Of a DNA stretch of 52,639 nt, positions 34,671-46,017 are shown one piece after another. The notes beneath the pieces are model-generated. The model had not been told where the DNA came from. It did no database searches and was given only the letters and a program-made list of their open reading frames with translations. The number at the start of each line of letters is the position of its first letter. Position 1 is the stretch's first letter. The position numbers and the translations under genes are program-made. Source of the stretch: Conoideocrella luteorostrata (Eukaryota; Ascomycota; Sordariomycetes; Hypocreales; Clavicipitaceae); contig JASWJB010000312.1 in NCBI GenBank assembly GCA_032433595.1, forward strand, positions 1 through 52,639, written 5' to 3'.

Positions 34671-34770
34671 GCCGGTCAGTCAGTCAGTCCGTCTGTATGC
34701 ATGCATTCCTCGCAGCCAGTCAGTCCGTCAGTCAGTCCGTCGGTCGGTCGATCTGTCTGTCGGTCGGTCG
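34671..34770. repeat. Imperfect CAGT/CCGT/CGGT tetranucleotide tract
   Basis: Two blocks of tandem GTCA/GTCC/GTCG tetranucleotides are separated by TATGCATGCATTCCTCGCAG. Frames across it read only Ser/Val/Gln repeats. Confidence 0.85.
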
Positions 34771-34918
34771 CAAGGTACGTCCAGGCGAAGTCGAAGGCGA
34801 TGGACTGAGTGACTGTACGCTCCACGGACATTATCTTTGGTCTGCCGCTGCATCTTCGTCTACTGCTTTCTCCGGTGAACACAAGTGTGTGTGCATCATT
34901 GGACAGATAGACAGGCCG

Positions 34919-34953
34919 TCAGTCAGTCAGTCAGTCAGTCAGTCAGTCAGTCA
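34919..34953. repeat. (CAGT)n microsatellite
   Basis: About eight and a half near-perfect CAGT units lie 150 bases from the previous tract. Confidence 0.9.
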
Positions 34954-36096
34954 GAAGCCGGTATAGTGAAATTCCCCGGGGGCTTGACCGTTCCACCAAA
35001 AGGCGTCCTCTTCTCCGCTGCTCGGCATAATGCTGTGAGAGGCACAATGTCTTATATACGGCCTGTACTTTGGGGCGGTTGGTGTGCCACGAAGCAAACG
35101 GCGTGCTGGCGCGGGTGTTACCTCTGCTATCACTTTTCGAGTGGGGATTCTGGGATTCTGGGATGCTGAGATGCTGAGGTTATGAGATTCTGGACACGCA
35201 CACGTGAACAAACACTTATACTGCCGACAGCAGGTTGCCGACTGCATGTTGTTGGCTGCATGCTGATGGATGGAGGAGCGGACCTGATTGGAAGACAAGA
35301 TTGGAGAGGGTGGGCTTGGGCATGGGCTGCGGGAGACCAAACAAGAGCCGACCGAATTTGACTATCCCGTTACTCAGTCCCGGCCATGCACGCCATCAAC
35401 AAGAGCCGCATCCGGCGCAGTGCTCTCGGTCTGGCTTGTAGCTAGTAAGTAGAAGGCTGAGACGGATACGCTTGCGCATGTCATGTCTTTAGGCTCTGTC
35501 GAGTACTCCCTCCTTCTCGTTTGTCTGCAGGAAAGCTTGGCGCGTTCTGCGATGAGGAGCTGCGTCACCTCGCTGCGTGCTGCTGGGGTTGGTCATTGGG
35601 TACGAGGACAGGATCGGTGTCGATGATGGCTTGCATATAGGTCTTGACTGTCGGATAGGTGGGCAGGCGAATGGGCACATTCGATGGGCGGTTTGATGGG
35701 TGTGTTTCTAGCTATGCTATGAGTGAGTGGGAGTGAGTGAGTGAGAGTGTGAGTGAGAGTGTGTATGAGTGAGTGGTGATGCGAGAAAGAAAAAGATATA
35801 ATACGGCTTGCGTCGTCCCGTTGATCTGTGGTCTCGACTGTTGATATATAAATATATCCGTTTCATCCACGACGACTAACCCTCGACTTACTGCCGCCGT
35901 TCATGACTTGTTCACATACTCACCACGACCACACGTATTACTTATTGATTCTCACTCTCTTGATTTGTTTCTGAATAGGTCCTTCGGTTATTTCTCTTCT
36001 TCACTGATCCTCAGAGCCACCAGGTCAAACGTATAAATACTGCCCATCTCTCTCCTACCAGAGCTTCCTATCCTGCTTCCCCCCCCCCCCTGCATC

Positions 36097-38293
36097 ATGC
36101 CCGCGCAGCACTTATCGCGGCCGAGCCAAGAAGGACAAGAACATGAACATGACCATCAACATGAACGTGAACATGGACCACAAACCAACTGCACAGTTGG
36201 GCTTGGCGTGCGGTTCGTCCACGGCGATACAAACGCGCGGCGGCAGAGCAGTCCCTCCAAAGGCGTAGGAGTTTCTGGCTCAACATCTCAAGACCAAGGC
36301 CAAGACAAAGACCACGTCTTCGCTGCCTCTAGAACAACAAGCCATCCAGCACACCCAGGCCACCACCGCTTCCAAGCCACGGTCGAGGACGACGGATCAG
36401 ACAGCTCGCCACCCGACGCCAAGGCCACGAGACGCCCGTCGTCGCCTTCACCCTCACCCTCGTCGAGGAGCACTACAGAATCCTACATATCTGCTGCTCC
36501 ATCGTCGACATCACAGCCCCAACAGCCGACTTACCACGGGACACTCACTCCCCCTTCCTCCAGGGAGTCCAGTCCCCGGCGCCGCCCAACCGTGCACTTC
36601 TCGACAAGACACCCGGTCGTGCTGCACCACAGGTCCAACAGCGTCGTTTCCTCATCCTCCATCTCTGCCTCGACTTCCTCCTCCTCCTCCTCAGACGAGG
36701 AGGGCGACGGCTGCCGCAGTGCCAGCCACAGAGAGACAAGGCGTCGCCTGTCATTGTCTATGGCGGAGGATGATGGCACGACGCCTCGATTGAGTGTGGT
36801 GGATAAGCAATGGGGCACCCTCTTCACAGAACATGGACACCCAACGAGGAGACTGGGCCTGGTCTTGCGAGGACTGGCCAACTATATAGTAAGTTGAACT
36901 GCTCACCTCTTTTGTTCCCCATCCCGCCCCCCCCCCCCCCCCACAGTATATGTAAATATAAGCTCGCGGCTCTGACGAGGAAACCGCAAAAAAAGATCCG
37001 CGAATACGAGCCATCCTGCTCGCTCGTCATACCTCCTAATAAGCTGTACACATTCTACAAGAAGTACAGGCTCGACGACGAACAGTTCCCCTTTCAAGGT
37101 GCGTTGCCAAGTCTTCATCGCTCACTTCCCTGCCTGCCTTTACTAAAGTTGGGGAAATCTCAGGAATCTTCGACTACCAGTCCCGCCACGCCATCCGCAA
37201 CCTCGAGCTGCTCTACCAGGACCTCTCGTGCGAGTACCACCTCATCCAGGACCACCACCACACGCGGCCCTCCACCCCGGCCCTCACGCCCACAGGCCTA
37301 CAAACCTGGCTGACGGCCTTCATCCAAGCCTCTCCCGGGTATGAAGCGGACCGTCTGTCCCGGATCCTTCTGGACGTGCCGCTCGAGACGGACTCCTCCT
37401 TCTCATGCTCCTCTTCTTACACGGACCAAAAGCCGGAGCGTCTGCCCAAACAGCTCTCGAGACACCTCCTGCCTAGCTCCAGGAACGACGGGGTCTGCAA
37501 AGAAATAGTCACTGCGTTGGAGGGCTGGAACAGCCGTATGGGGGGCTCCGCTGCTCCATCAGACGCTTGTACCACACCGCTCAGCGAAGTCCTTCTGTCC
37601 CCCCCGCCGCCACCACTGCCCAGAGTCTCGATAAACACAAATAATATGAGCATGGCGCAACGAGAGCGACAGAAGGTTTACATCATGGACGATGGCGACC
37701 ATCACAGACGGAACAGCACACAACATAAAGGGCAGCATGTCACGGTATCACCTGCAAATACGGGACGGCCCCGACTCCGCCAGCAAGACCAATACATGCC
37801 CCCTTCTACGCCTGCGCCTCCCATCCATGTAAGTAATCCGAGGTATGTGGCGCTAAATCAAGAGGACTCGAGATCGCGACGCTCATCGCTTCCTTCTCAT
37901 CACCCTAGTAGTGGTGGTAACTTAAGCAGCGATCATACCAAGCACCGCAGTAGTAGGGATGCATCGCCAAGCCGAACAAAGCATCATTCCAGCGGGAGGC
38001 ATCGGGATCGCAGCCCCAAGGCGCAGAGGGCATACTCGCGGGATAGATACGACGGGAAAGGACGACACAAGAAACAAGAGCATTATTCGACGCGGCATCA
38101 TAACTCGTTGTCCTCACATGACAAAAAGAGTAGAAGCGGGCGGTCAAGCGTATCGCCCGCTGGTGCCGGCTGGGGTAGCATCACGCCAGAACCGTCGCCT
38201 GCCAGGGCAGAAAGTTATCGCTTCTTTCAGGGGCGGGGGACAGGACCGAAATATGATGACCTTTGGAGGGACAAGGAGAGGATATCTGCATGA
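36097..38293 (+). CDS. DUF7514-like fungal protein with disordered flanks
   Basis: Exons 36097-36888, 36996-37098 and 37164-38293 encode about 674 residues. The conserved core, about residues 240-370, begins KQWGTLFTEHGHPTRRLGLV, continues LRGLANYI joined to IREYEPSCSLVIPPNKLYTF, then FPFQ joined to GIFDYQSRHAIRNLELLYQD, LSCEYHLIQD and LTPTGLQTWLTAFIQASP. I recognise this as the family placed in DUF7514 in filamentous ascomycetes; its function is unknown. PERLPKQLSRHLLP follows the core. The N-terminal 240 residues are His-, Ser- and Pro-rich, and the C-terminal 300 residues are Arg/Ser/His-rich (SRSRRSSLPSHHPSS, SGRHRDRSPKAQR), both probably disordered. Intron 1 (107 bp) contains sixteen consecutive C and ends in AAAAAAAG; intron 2 is 65 bp. 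Confidence 0.8.
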
Positions 38294-38930
38294 ATGGCGA
38301 GCATGAAGAGTCGTGCATGTACAGACAGACACCTATGAGGGTGGAACGATATAGAATACTTGTCGGGTTTTGCCTTTGCGTCCTGCGAATTCATGACTTC
38401 TGAATGGCGAATGGATTACTGGGGAAAACAACTGGGCAATGAAGTCAAAATGCCCATGACGAGTCATGTGTAAAAACAAAAATAAAAGATAGGAAAGCTT
38501 AGTATCGTTGAAAATGCCTAGTGCTGCCGCCTGCTACTTATGCATGGTATCAATAAAGAAACTCAGTTTGTGTCGGCCAAAACATTCCTGCGCCTTGAGG
38601 TTGTCTCGAACAAAGTACAGCCAAAAAGAGAGACGGGAAAGTAAAAGACAAAGAAAAGAAAAAGAAGGAAAAAAAAAAGGTAGATGTCTTTTTTCCAAGC
38701 CAAAGCTATGCCATATCGTATCTCGTTCAATATGAGAAATGTCCATAAAGGTCAAATCGTCGTGGACTAGTGTCGTAAGTTCGTGCAAAACGCTTACGAG
38801 TCCTCGTCAAAACATCAAACTCGTACAGTTCCTGGCTCGTTTTAATAATCATCATACATATAATCAGTCGCTTCGGTCTCTTTTCTTTTCTAGTTTAAAA
38901 AAAAAAGAAAGAAAGAGAGACTGATTATGC
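38294..38930. other. Convergent 3' region
   Basis: Tail-to-tail spacer between the DUF7514-type and coiled-coil genes. It is A-rich on one strand (38635-38690). An imperfect inverted repeat, GTCTCTTTTCTTTTCT against AGAAAGAAAGAGAGAC, lies at about 38876-38922, close to the end of the minus-strand gene. No gene is seen. Confidence 0.5.
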
Positions 38931-40170
38931 TTATCGTGTAGGTGAGCCCAATACAGGAGAGTCAAATCCCATCACGCTGGTGATACTGGCGCGGTTGGCT
39001 CTTTTGCGTTTGAGCGCCTGGTAATCGTCTTTAAAGGTTGCTATGCATCGTTGTAGTTCCTTATCCGGGTGTGGCGGCATTTGTATCTCTACAGCTTTGA
39101 GGCATATGCGGAGGTGCTGCAGCTCATCGTCATTTTCTTCAAGTTCTTGCTCCCTGCACGATTTTGCGTTAGAATGCTATGCACTCACTCAATGGCCGGT
39201 TTTGAGGTGACTAAACATACAGGTAAGAAATGCGATTCTGCAAAAAGATGATGCGCTGAGCTGCCCTTTCTGCTCGTTCAATGAGCAGCCCTTGAATATG
39301 CTACATGGAGGTTAGATTACCAAAGGCTCGGCTGTATTTCTTGGCAGCAAGGAGATTTACCTCAGATTCCTCTTGCCGGGCTTTGAGATTGTTCACCACA
39401 ACCGACAACTCGTCATTCAGCTTCGCCATCTCCGCGATGACTTTCTTTGCCTGCGGAGCACTCATTCCTTTCTTCTGAGGTGGCTCATCTTCTGGCATCT
39501 TCTCGGCCTCACGCTCCCTATGAAGTGATGCTGAGAGATCTGAAAAGCGCGATCTGAACAGGGGGGACATGGGTGATCCTAATGTTGATCCAGTGTCACT
39601 GCGAGCCGGGCTCCCCAAGCTCGGTTGGTACTCAAGCTTCTCATGATTACGGCCGTTTGTACTGCCGACAACTTTTTCGAGTTGCTCAAGTTGATTACCC
39701 AACATCAATTCATCCATGCTGTGCGATCCATCATAGGTAAGTTGCCGTGCCAGTTGGCTGAGACGCCTTGCTATCTCATGCCTTGCCGCGCGTGAAGTAA
39801 CGGCATCAATGCCTTCGGGGGGGGTAGTATGAGACAGCTCCCGTCGGAGTGGGCTGATGCTATACCCGGGATTGGTGAAAGCTATGCTGGAAGCAATGCT
39901 TGGGCTGGTCAAAGGAGGTGGAGTGTAGACTCCTTCATCAACCAGTTCGCCTTTATCGCTGTGCGTCCTGCTTGGCGGTTGAGGAGATGTGGGTTGGCTG
40001 GTTCTGTAATTTTGACTTTGGCTGCTGCATCGACTGCAAGCCCCATCATCACTGCTGCGACTATAACTGCTTGCCGTGCTTCGGCGATCCAGCGCCGGGC
40101 TGCTCATTTGGCTCTGAAGATTAGGCGACGCGCCATACGGCGATGAGTCGCTGCCCTCTGCGTGCCCCAT
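38931..40170 (-). CDS. Fungal-specific coiled-coil protein, function unknown
   Basis: Minus-strand exons 40170-39361, 39300-39221 and 39153-38931 encode about 370 residues. The N-terminal third is Ser-, Pro- and Thr-rich (SSDDGACSRCSSQSQNYRTS). Then come helical, charged blocks: RAARHEIARRLSQLARQLTY, NQLEQLEKVVG, SPLFRSRFSDLSAS, APQAKKVIAEMAKLNDELSV, VVNNLKARQEESE joined to HIQGLLIERAERAAQRIIFL, and EQELEENDDELQHLRICLKA with VEIQMPPHPDKELQRC. Introns are 60 and 67 bp; reading through the first gives a stop after GNLTSM, but splicing continues the heptad-rich helix. I recognise the type as conserved across filamentous fungi but not its job. The C-terminus SVMGFDSPVLGSPTR is phosphosite-like. 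A good acceptor (CTAAC and CTTCCTCAG) lies just upstream of the chosen ATG, so an additional 5' exon is possible. Confidence 0.75.
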
Positions 40171-40887
40171 CCTGCTGAGGAAGTCGGCCGGGCACTATCG
40201 CCGTTAGACAAAGTAAGTGTTGGTGTGGTATGTGGATGGTCTGTCGTCACTCGCGTCTTCGTTATCCGTGCCCGCGGTTCCACGCATAGATATTCACCTA
40301 CCGAGTCATTTAGTCGGAAGGTTTTGCACCTGGCTCTCCAGAAACCTGTCGCAAACGAAAGCTGGCAAGGGAAAAAAAAAAGTTTGTCCAAAGTCGAACA
40401 ATCGCCCAGCCACCCGCAGCGGTGGTGTGCCAGGAAAAGCTAACAAAGGCTCACCGACCTTCAATGAGCCCAGGACGTGGGCCGGATCTGGCACTAGCGC
40501 CACGAACAGATGCAGAGGTGTAGCACAATGGCTCACTAGAGCGAAACCAACGTATGGAAACCGCTTGTCGACCTGGGGCCGAAATGGGGCTCCGGGCGGG
40601 AGCTAACCTGGAGCTGTTCAATGAAGATCTGACGAAGAGTTGGGGAAGAAGACAAGGAAAAGGTTGGAATCCGAGGTACTCCGATGGACCGACATGCAGC
40701 CACGGAGTTGGCAAAGGAGATCGAGGAGGTATGGTGTTCCTGGCAGCCCTGAGCCCAGCATGCTTGAGCCAGCCCACACCACGGACAACACAGAGCGTGA
40801 CAAGCGTGTGGAGTACGCAACTGGCGGCAGTTGCGGAGTACGGAGTGCACAGGAAACAGTATGACACGAGAGAAGCGGTGGAGAGTT

Positions 40888-40903
40888 TACGGAGTACTCC
40901 GTA
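40888..40903. repeat. 16 bp palindrome TACGGAGTACTCCGTA at the MITE junction
   Basis: Its final TA (40902-40903) is also the left TA target site of the MITE that follows, so the element landed exactly at the palindrome edge. Confidence 0.85.
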
Positions 40904-41305
40904 CAGATAAACTGAATCCCCTCAGCCCCTGTCGCCTGTAGCCTGTAACCTGTACCCCATTTGACCTGTACCAACATGACTTGTACCCTCTCTGCAGAGC
41001 TGACCTGTATTTTCTATTTTATACCTTTATATTTATGCGTGTATTTATACTTTTTATATTTATAATTACATTTTATAAAAAAAGAAATTTAAAAAAAGGG
41101 GGGGGGGGGGGGGGGTTTAATATACATTTTTACCAATTAATAATACCAAGCACTTAGTATGTGTAGCTACAGGGTATTTAGCTTTTATATAGGAATACAA
41201 AAGACAGAGTACAGGTCGGCTCTGCAGAGACGTAGGTTATGTTGGTACAGGTTCAACAAGGTACAGGTCACAGGTGAAAGGGGCCGAGGATGATCAGTTT
41301 ATCTG
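40904..41305. mobile_element. 402 bp MITE with long inverted repeats and TA target duplication
   Basis: The left end CAGATAAACTGA and the right end TCAGTTTATCTG are perfect inverted copies, each flanked by TA (40902-40903 and 41306-41307). Inverted similarity continues inward for roughly 110 bases, including ACCTGTACCAACAT and CTCTGCAGAGC on the left against their complements near 41218-41275. The ACCTGTACC word is repeated within each arm. The core is very AT-rich, with no frame, and contains an uninterrupted run of 18 G at 41098-41115. TA duplication and a CAG start are features of Tc1/mariner-pogo elements, so this is probably a non-autonomous relative; the name of a parent element is unknown. 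Confidence 0.85.
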
Positions 41306-43406
41306 TATACTCACTTGATGGAGAGGAAGTTGAAAAGGCCAAGCAGGGCGAACAGAAAAAACACGTGAGTGATTGGCTGATGGCTGATTGGTGCTCGATC
41401 GACTTACCCCATGGCTTACCATTAACCAAGTGAATCGGTAGTTACGGAATGCCTATTACAATGCACAATGCGGCTGGACATGGTATCTTGGAACATGAAC
41501 TGGCGGCAGCATGACATGACGAGACACGGAGTGCGATTAGACATGGCGAACGAGGGGAACCAAATATGACATTGTTTTGTTGACGTCTCGCCGGAGGACT
41601 CAGCATACTCCAGGTTGATTGGTGTAGTGATTTCTAGGCACACTCCGTAGCTTGTTTAATAATTGCCCTTTATTGCACGGTATAAAACCGTGGGGGGGTT
41701 TAAAAAAACAAAAAACAGATATGGGACAACATGTAAAGTTGCACGCGTACATGCTAAAAATTGATGCCTCTCGTCTTCACAAAATGTAAAACAAGAGATA
41801 TTCCATGCTGATAATGTTTGTGTCTGTGAAGCTACCACTCGGCAGCTGCTGTCTTTATAGTTTCCGCGAAAGATCCAACAATACAAAGCGATCGCATGGA
41901 AATCTTAAAAACAGTAGGGGGCGACGATCGAGACGTCAAATCCATGAAGCCAGGCTGATTGTAGGCACCTAGAGGGGCGACTCCTGCACATAAATGGGGC
42001 TTGCAACCATCGTCTTGCATAACAGCATGACAACAGGGTAACACTCCAATATCAGGCCTCCAGTATTAATACCGGAACCTGATAACAATCACGGAGAGAA
42101 ATGGCAGGCTCGTGCGCCTGTCAGTGAGAATTTATGCTTAAACGCCTGCCGTCAGCAGCGCCAGGACTTGGTACTCCGTGATCCGTCTCCTTGGCCCGGC
42201 TTGGCTTGGCTTGGCTGCTGTGATATAGCCCGGACCTGGAATCCAGATCCGGGGACAGCGATAACAGCTTGGCCCCTTCCCACTACTTTTCATTGGCAAG
42301 AAGCCATTCATGACGGCTGCGCGAAAAAGATAGGCGAGCCGTCTCTGTGTTCGGCGTCGTGGCTCGTAGCACTGAGTTCTACAGTCGCGAACCTGCAGAA
42401 TCACGGAGTTGGGCTCCAGCTGACGGCCGTCCAGAGTACTTGGAGTAGTTACTTCGTGCCCCGTTCACATATCCATCCATGTCCGCGGCGGGTTCGGATC
42501 CAAGCCGAATCACACGAATACCCCATACAAACATTTCGATGCTCTCTGTACTCTGTACTCTGTACTCTGCAGAGCCAATTGTGTTGCATTGCACCGTCTA
42601 GCCAGGGTGGTGGTATCGCGTTCCTGGTTGGTTCATGGCGAGCCTCAAACTGGTGCTATACAATTGTACATGGCTACGAGGTGGCCGGAAGACCCCCTTT
42701 GACTGTCCACTAGCTAGTTAGGCCATCCGTCTTACGGAGTTCTGATGGAGTTTGGCGCCCTGTTCTCAGGATGGGAGGGTTGGCACAGGGCCTGTTGCCG
42801 CATGCCTTGGCCGTGCTCGCCCCATGCCGAATGGTGACAGCCCCAGCGATCACTTTACCTTGGATTGCCGACACCCACGCGACACTGTTCCAAATTAAAC
42901 CCTTGACTTCTGGTCGAACATCGTCCTCCGCCTTCTTCTCAATTCCCAATTCGCAATCCTCAGTACCCAATTCCCAATTCCATTTCCATTTCAGGGCTGC
43001 TTTGTTTGGCCGGCGCTTGTGTCCATTGTCCCGATTCAACCCAGCTCTCCCCAACCCAGCCAGACCATTAACTAGTTGGTTAACCAACTACTACGGAGTA
43101 CGCGACTACGGAGTAGCTAGATGGGCCTCGGCTTTGATCTGTAGCTACCGCGGGGCCCAATTGCTGCTTTTGAGTCAGAGTCGCCCGCCCCGCTGCCTTC
43201 CGACCTCGCGACAGACATCACTGGCACGACAGTATTTCCCTTCGCATTCAATGATGAGCGGCTAGGCATTTACACGATCCATATAGCTGCTTCAAACGTG
43301 TCTGGCCCGGTTTCTTTCCCCTCCCTGTCCAGTCCTATTGAGTGCCGCAGACTGCTGAGCTTTGCCACGGCTGTTGTGCCAGAGTCACTTTCTACTCCAG
43401 CCCACC
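41306..43406. other. Noncoding region before the PDK gene
   Basis: About 2.1 kb is present without a supported gene. A 181-codon frame at 42168-42713 lacks protein-like composition. Small tandem repeats are CTTGG (42197-42216) and CTCTGTA (42541-42569). TACGGAGTA occurs twice near 43092-43115, about 300 bases before the PDK start. Confidence 0.6.
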
Positions 43407-44953
43407 ATGTCGTGGAAATCATCCGAGAGGCTGATGGACACCATCCGGCATTATGCTAAATTCCCTGCCACGGGCGTGAGCTTGCGCCAAATGGTTCAGT
43501 TTGGCGACAAGCCATCAACAGGTATGTTGTATCCACAATTGGCTCGGGGATCCTTTCGCTCAAGTCGATATATGCCTAACACGGTCATGATATAGGTACA
43601 CTTTTCCGCGCCTCTCAATTCTTAGCCGAAGAGCTGCCAATCCGCCTGGCGCATCGTGTCCAAGAACTGGATGACCTGCCTGACGGTTTAAATGAGATGC
43701 CATCCGTGATGAAGGTTAAGGATTGGTATGCTCAATCGTTCGAGGTATGCCAGCCCTGATGGCCCTTCCACGCATCACCTCTTCAGAATATAGGACATCC
43801 AGTGACTTACTTGTAATACCTCGGCTAGGAAATCACACAGCTCCCCCGACCAAACCTGAGCAAAGATGTTCGCGATCGCCTGATGAAGCCTTCCAAGGCC
43901 AATGGACGAATCGTACAGCGGCTATCGGAAGCAACGCCCAATCCATCCATTGACGAAGGCGAGCCCTCCGGCTGGGGCGGGTTGCAAAACTCAACCAACG
44001 GCAATGGCAAAGCCAAGTCCCTCTCAAGAAGATATTTCGCGACCGTCGATGACACCGGCGACTGGCCACCTGAGCTCCAACTTTACAACATGGGTTTTGC
44101 CCAGACTCTCCACACCATCAAACGGAGACATGATGGAGTCGTGACTACCATGGCACAGGGCATCCTAGAATACAAGCGTCGCCGACAGCGAATGCAAATA
44201 GACGGCACTATACAGTCTTTTCTTGACCGATTTTACATGTCTCGTATCGGAATCCGAATGCTCATCGGACAGCACATTGCGCTTACAGACCAGAACCACC
44301 ACCGAGACCCAGCTTATGTTGGTGTAATTTGCACCAAGACAAATGTCCTAGACCTTGCTCAGGAAGCCATAGAGAACGCTCGGTTCGTGTGTGAGGACCA
44401 CTACGGGCTGTTCGAAGCACCGCGAATCCAGCTTGTCTGCAATCCAAACCTCGATTTCATGTATGTTCCTGGTCATTTATCCCACATGCTCTTCGAAACT
44501 CTGAAGAATTCTCTCCGCGCTGTGGTGGAAACACACGGGATGGATAAGCAAGAGTTCCCTGTGACCAAAGTCATTGTGGCCGAGGGCAAGGAAGATATTA
44601 CCATCAAAATTTCCGACGAAGGTGGTGGCATCGCACGAAGTGCTATTCCTTTGGTCTGGACGTACATGTATACGACCGTCGACCGCACGCCTAACTTAGA
44701 TCCCGATTTCGATAAGAACGATTTTAAGGCACCGATGGCCGGTTTTGGTTACGGCCTCCCCATTTCGCGACTCTATGCAAGGTACTTTGGCGGTGATTTA
44801 AAATTAATCAGTATGGAAGGGTAGGTTTCTTCCATCACAACTGCGGGCTTGAAAAGAGCGAAGCGATTCAAAACTAACCCCTTGTTTAGTTATGGTACTG
44901 ACGTATATCTTCATTTGAATCGTCTGTCATCTTCTTCAGAACCTCTGCAATAG
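43407..44953 (+). CDS. PKP1: Mitochondrial pyruvate dehydrogenase kinase (PDK/BCKDK family)
   Basis: Exons 43407-43521, 43596-43744, 43829-44820 and 44890-44953 encode about 439 residues. The kinase phosphorylates and inactivates the E1 alpha subunit of pyruvate dehydrogenase in the mitochondrial matrix. The N-terminal BCDHK-type helical domain is visible (MDTIRHYAKFPATGVSLRQM, ASQFLAEELPIRLAHRVQEL, FLDRFYMSRIGIRMLIGQH). The GHKL-type ATPase domain follows: the N box HMLFETLKNSLRAVVE, ISDEGGGI, and MAGFGYGLPISRLYARYFGG with DLKL. The final 64 nt exon supplies GYGTDVYLHLNRL, which completes the ATP lid region; without it the frame would stop at SMEG. Introns are 74, 84 and 69 bp. An insert (about residues 115-155) rich in Asn, Gly and Ser occurs in fungal forms. 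PKP1 and PKP2 types cannot be separated with certainty. Confidence 0.9.
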
Positions 44954-46017
44954 CAACTAAGCGCCGCCGGTGCTTCGTCTCCGTCTCTGATCTTGCGCAA
45001 ACGCCTCAAGGATCGCCGAGAGGTAACAGAACGGAAACAGGTGGGTGATGCCGAGGCGGTGGTGAATGCACCTCCGAGTGAGCTCTTCAATAAACGAGAG
45101 GACCGCGAGGTATAAAAGAAACAGTTTACACCAATGACTACTAAGGGATTATCAACCTTTTCCCATGAAGTTTTTTCAACAATATATATACATATATATG
45201 TATATATGTTTTTTTTGTTTATTTATGATTTTACAATCATACTTGAGGCGTATGGCGCTGTGGGTGGACGTGAGGCTTTATCAGACTTATCTACAGCAAA
45301 ATCTTTGCAGAATACATCACATTTGGTCACATCAAGCGAAGAGCACGGACAGGTTTGAACCCAGGAGTGGCGGGTTTGCTGGTTACTTTGACCTTATCAA
45401 GAACAGGGGCTTGATACTACGGGACCTTCTGAAGCGTTCCAAAGCTACGAAGTAACGGCTGTAGGGAATTGAGGTATGTAGTTTCGAGTCTAGACAGAAG
45501 AGGCACAGATCGTGTACGAGAAGAAGTCAATCCAACAGTTCTGTGGTAGAACATTACCTACATCTAACAAGCTCCACTCGCTGTTTTATCCCCATCTTGT
45601 TCATCTTGACAACATTCACCACACAGAGTCCAATACAAACATAAACACATGGGCGACGCTTGACGGGCCGAGCACCGCCGGCTGGACACAACGGGCCCCT
45701 ATGGCTCCTGTGACACTCAAGGTTTGACACTGCAGACACTTTGCACTTGCGTGCCAATGCTGCCACCTGCAAACACTGCCAATACTTTGCACTTGAGATT
45801 CTGCCACCTGCGAACACCACCGCTTATGTTGTATATTTAATGCTTTCCATTTCTTTGGCCACCAGCTCTGAAATCCTCACTTCCACATCCATCTCTTTTT
45901 ATTTTTTCTTTCACAGCCACGGTCAGTGCCATTATCTTTCCCAACCCATATTAGACAACTGTAGAATTATCGATCCTCGATACACCGCTCGATATATCCA
46001 GCAATAAAGTAAACAAA
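44954..46017. other. Noncoding region between PDK and the Stc1-domain gene
   Basis: No gene is supported. It contains an AT microsatellite (ATATATATACATATATATGT, about 45183-45208) and an imperfect tandem repeat at 45735-45820. The region should contain the promoter of the downstream gene; a CT-rich stretch and CAATAAAG precede the ATG. Confidence 0.55.
45735..45820. repeat. Imperfect ~45 bp tandem repeat in the Stc1-gene promoter
   Basis: Unit 1 (45735-45781) and unit 2 (45782-45820) share ACTTTGCACTTG, then CTGCCACCTGC and AACAC, with a gap of several bases in unit 2. It lies about 200 bases upstream of the start codon. Confidence 0.7.

Larger units (their letters stand above)
33301..36096. 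other. Long noncoding region with simple-sequence repeats
   Basis: About 2.8 kb precedes the DUF7514-type gene. No gene is recognisable. GAGA-rich DNA lies near 34190-34310, CAGT/CGGT tetranucleotide tracts at 34671-34770 and 34919-34953, GAGTGAGT tracts at 35722-35775, and a pyrimidine-rich stretch runs up to the start codon at 36097. The last kilobase looks like a long promoter and leader of the downstream gene. Confidence 0.6.

Noticed and set aside
34671..34953. CAGT tracts considered as a CRISPR-like array
   Set aside because: The units are four bases and contiguous, with no spacers, and the genome is eukaryotic; these are microsatellites.
42168..42713. 181-codon plus-strand frame
   Set aside because: It includes CTTGG and CTCTGTA simple repeats and random-looking Trp/Cys-rich sequence; no homology is apparent.
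45352..45362. GGTTTGAACCC resembling a tRNA B box
   Set aside because: The flanking bases do not form a T-stem, and no A box, anticodon arm or acceptor stem could be built around it.
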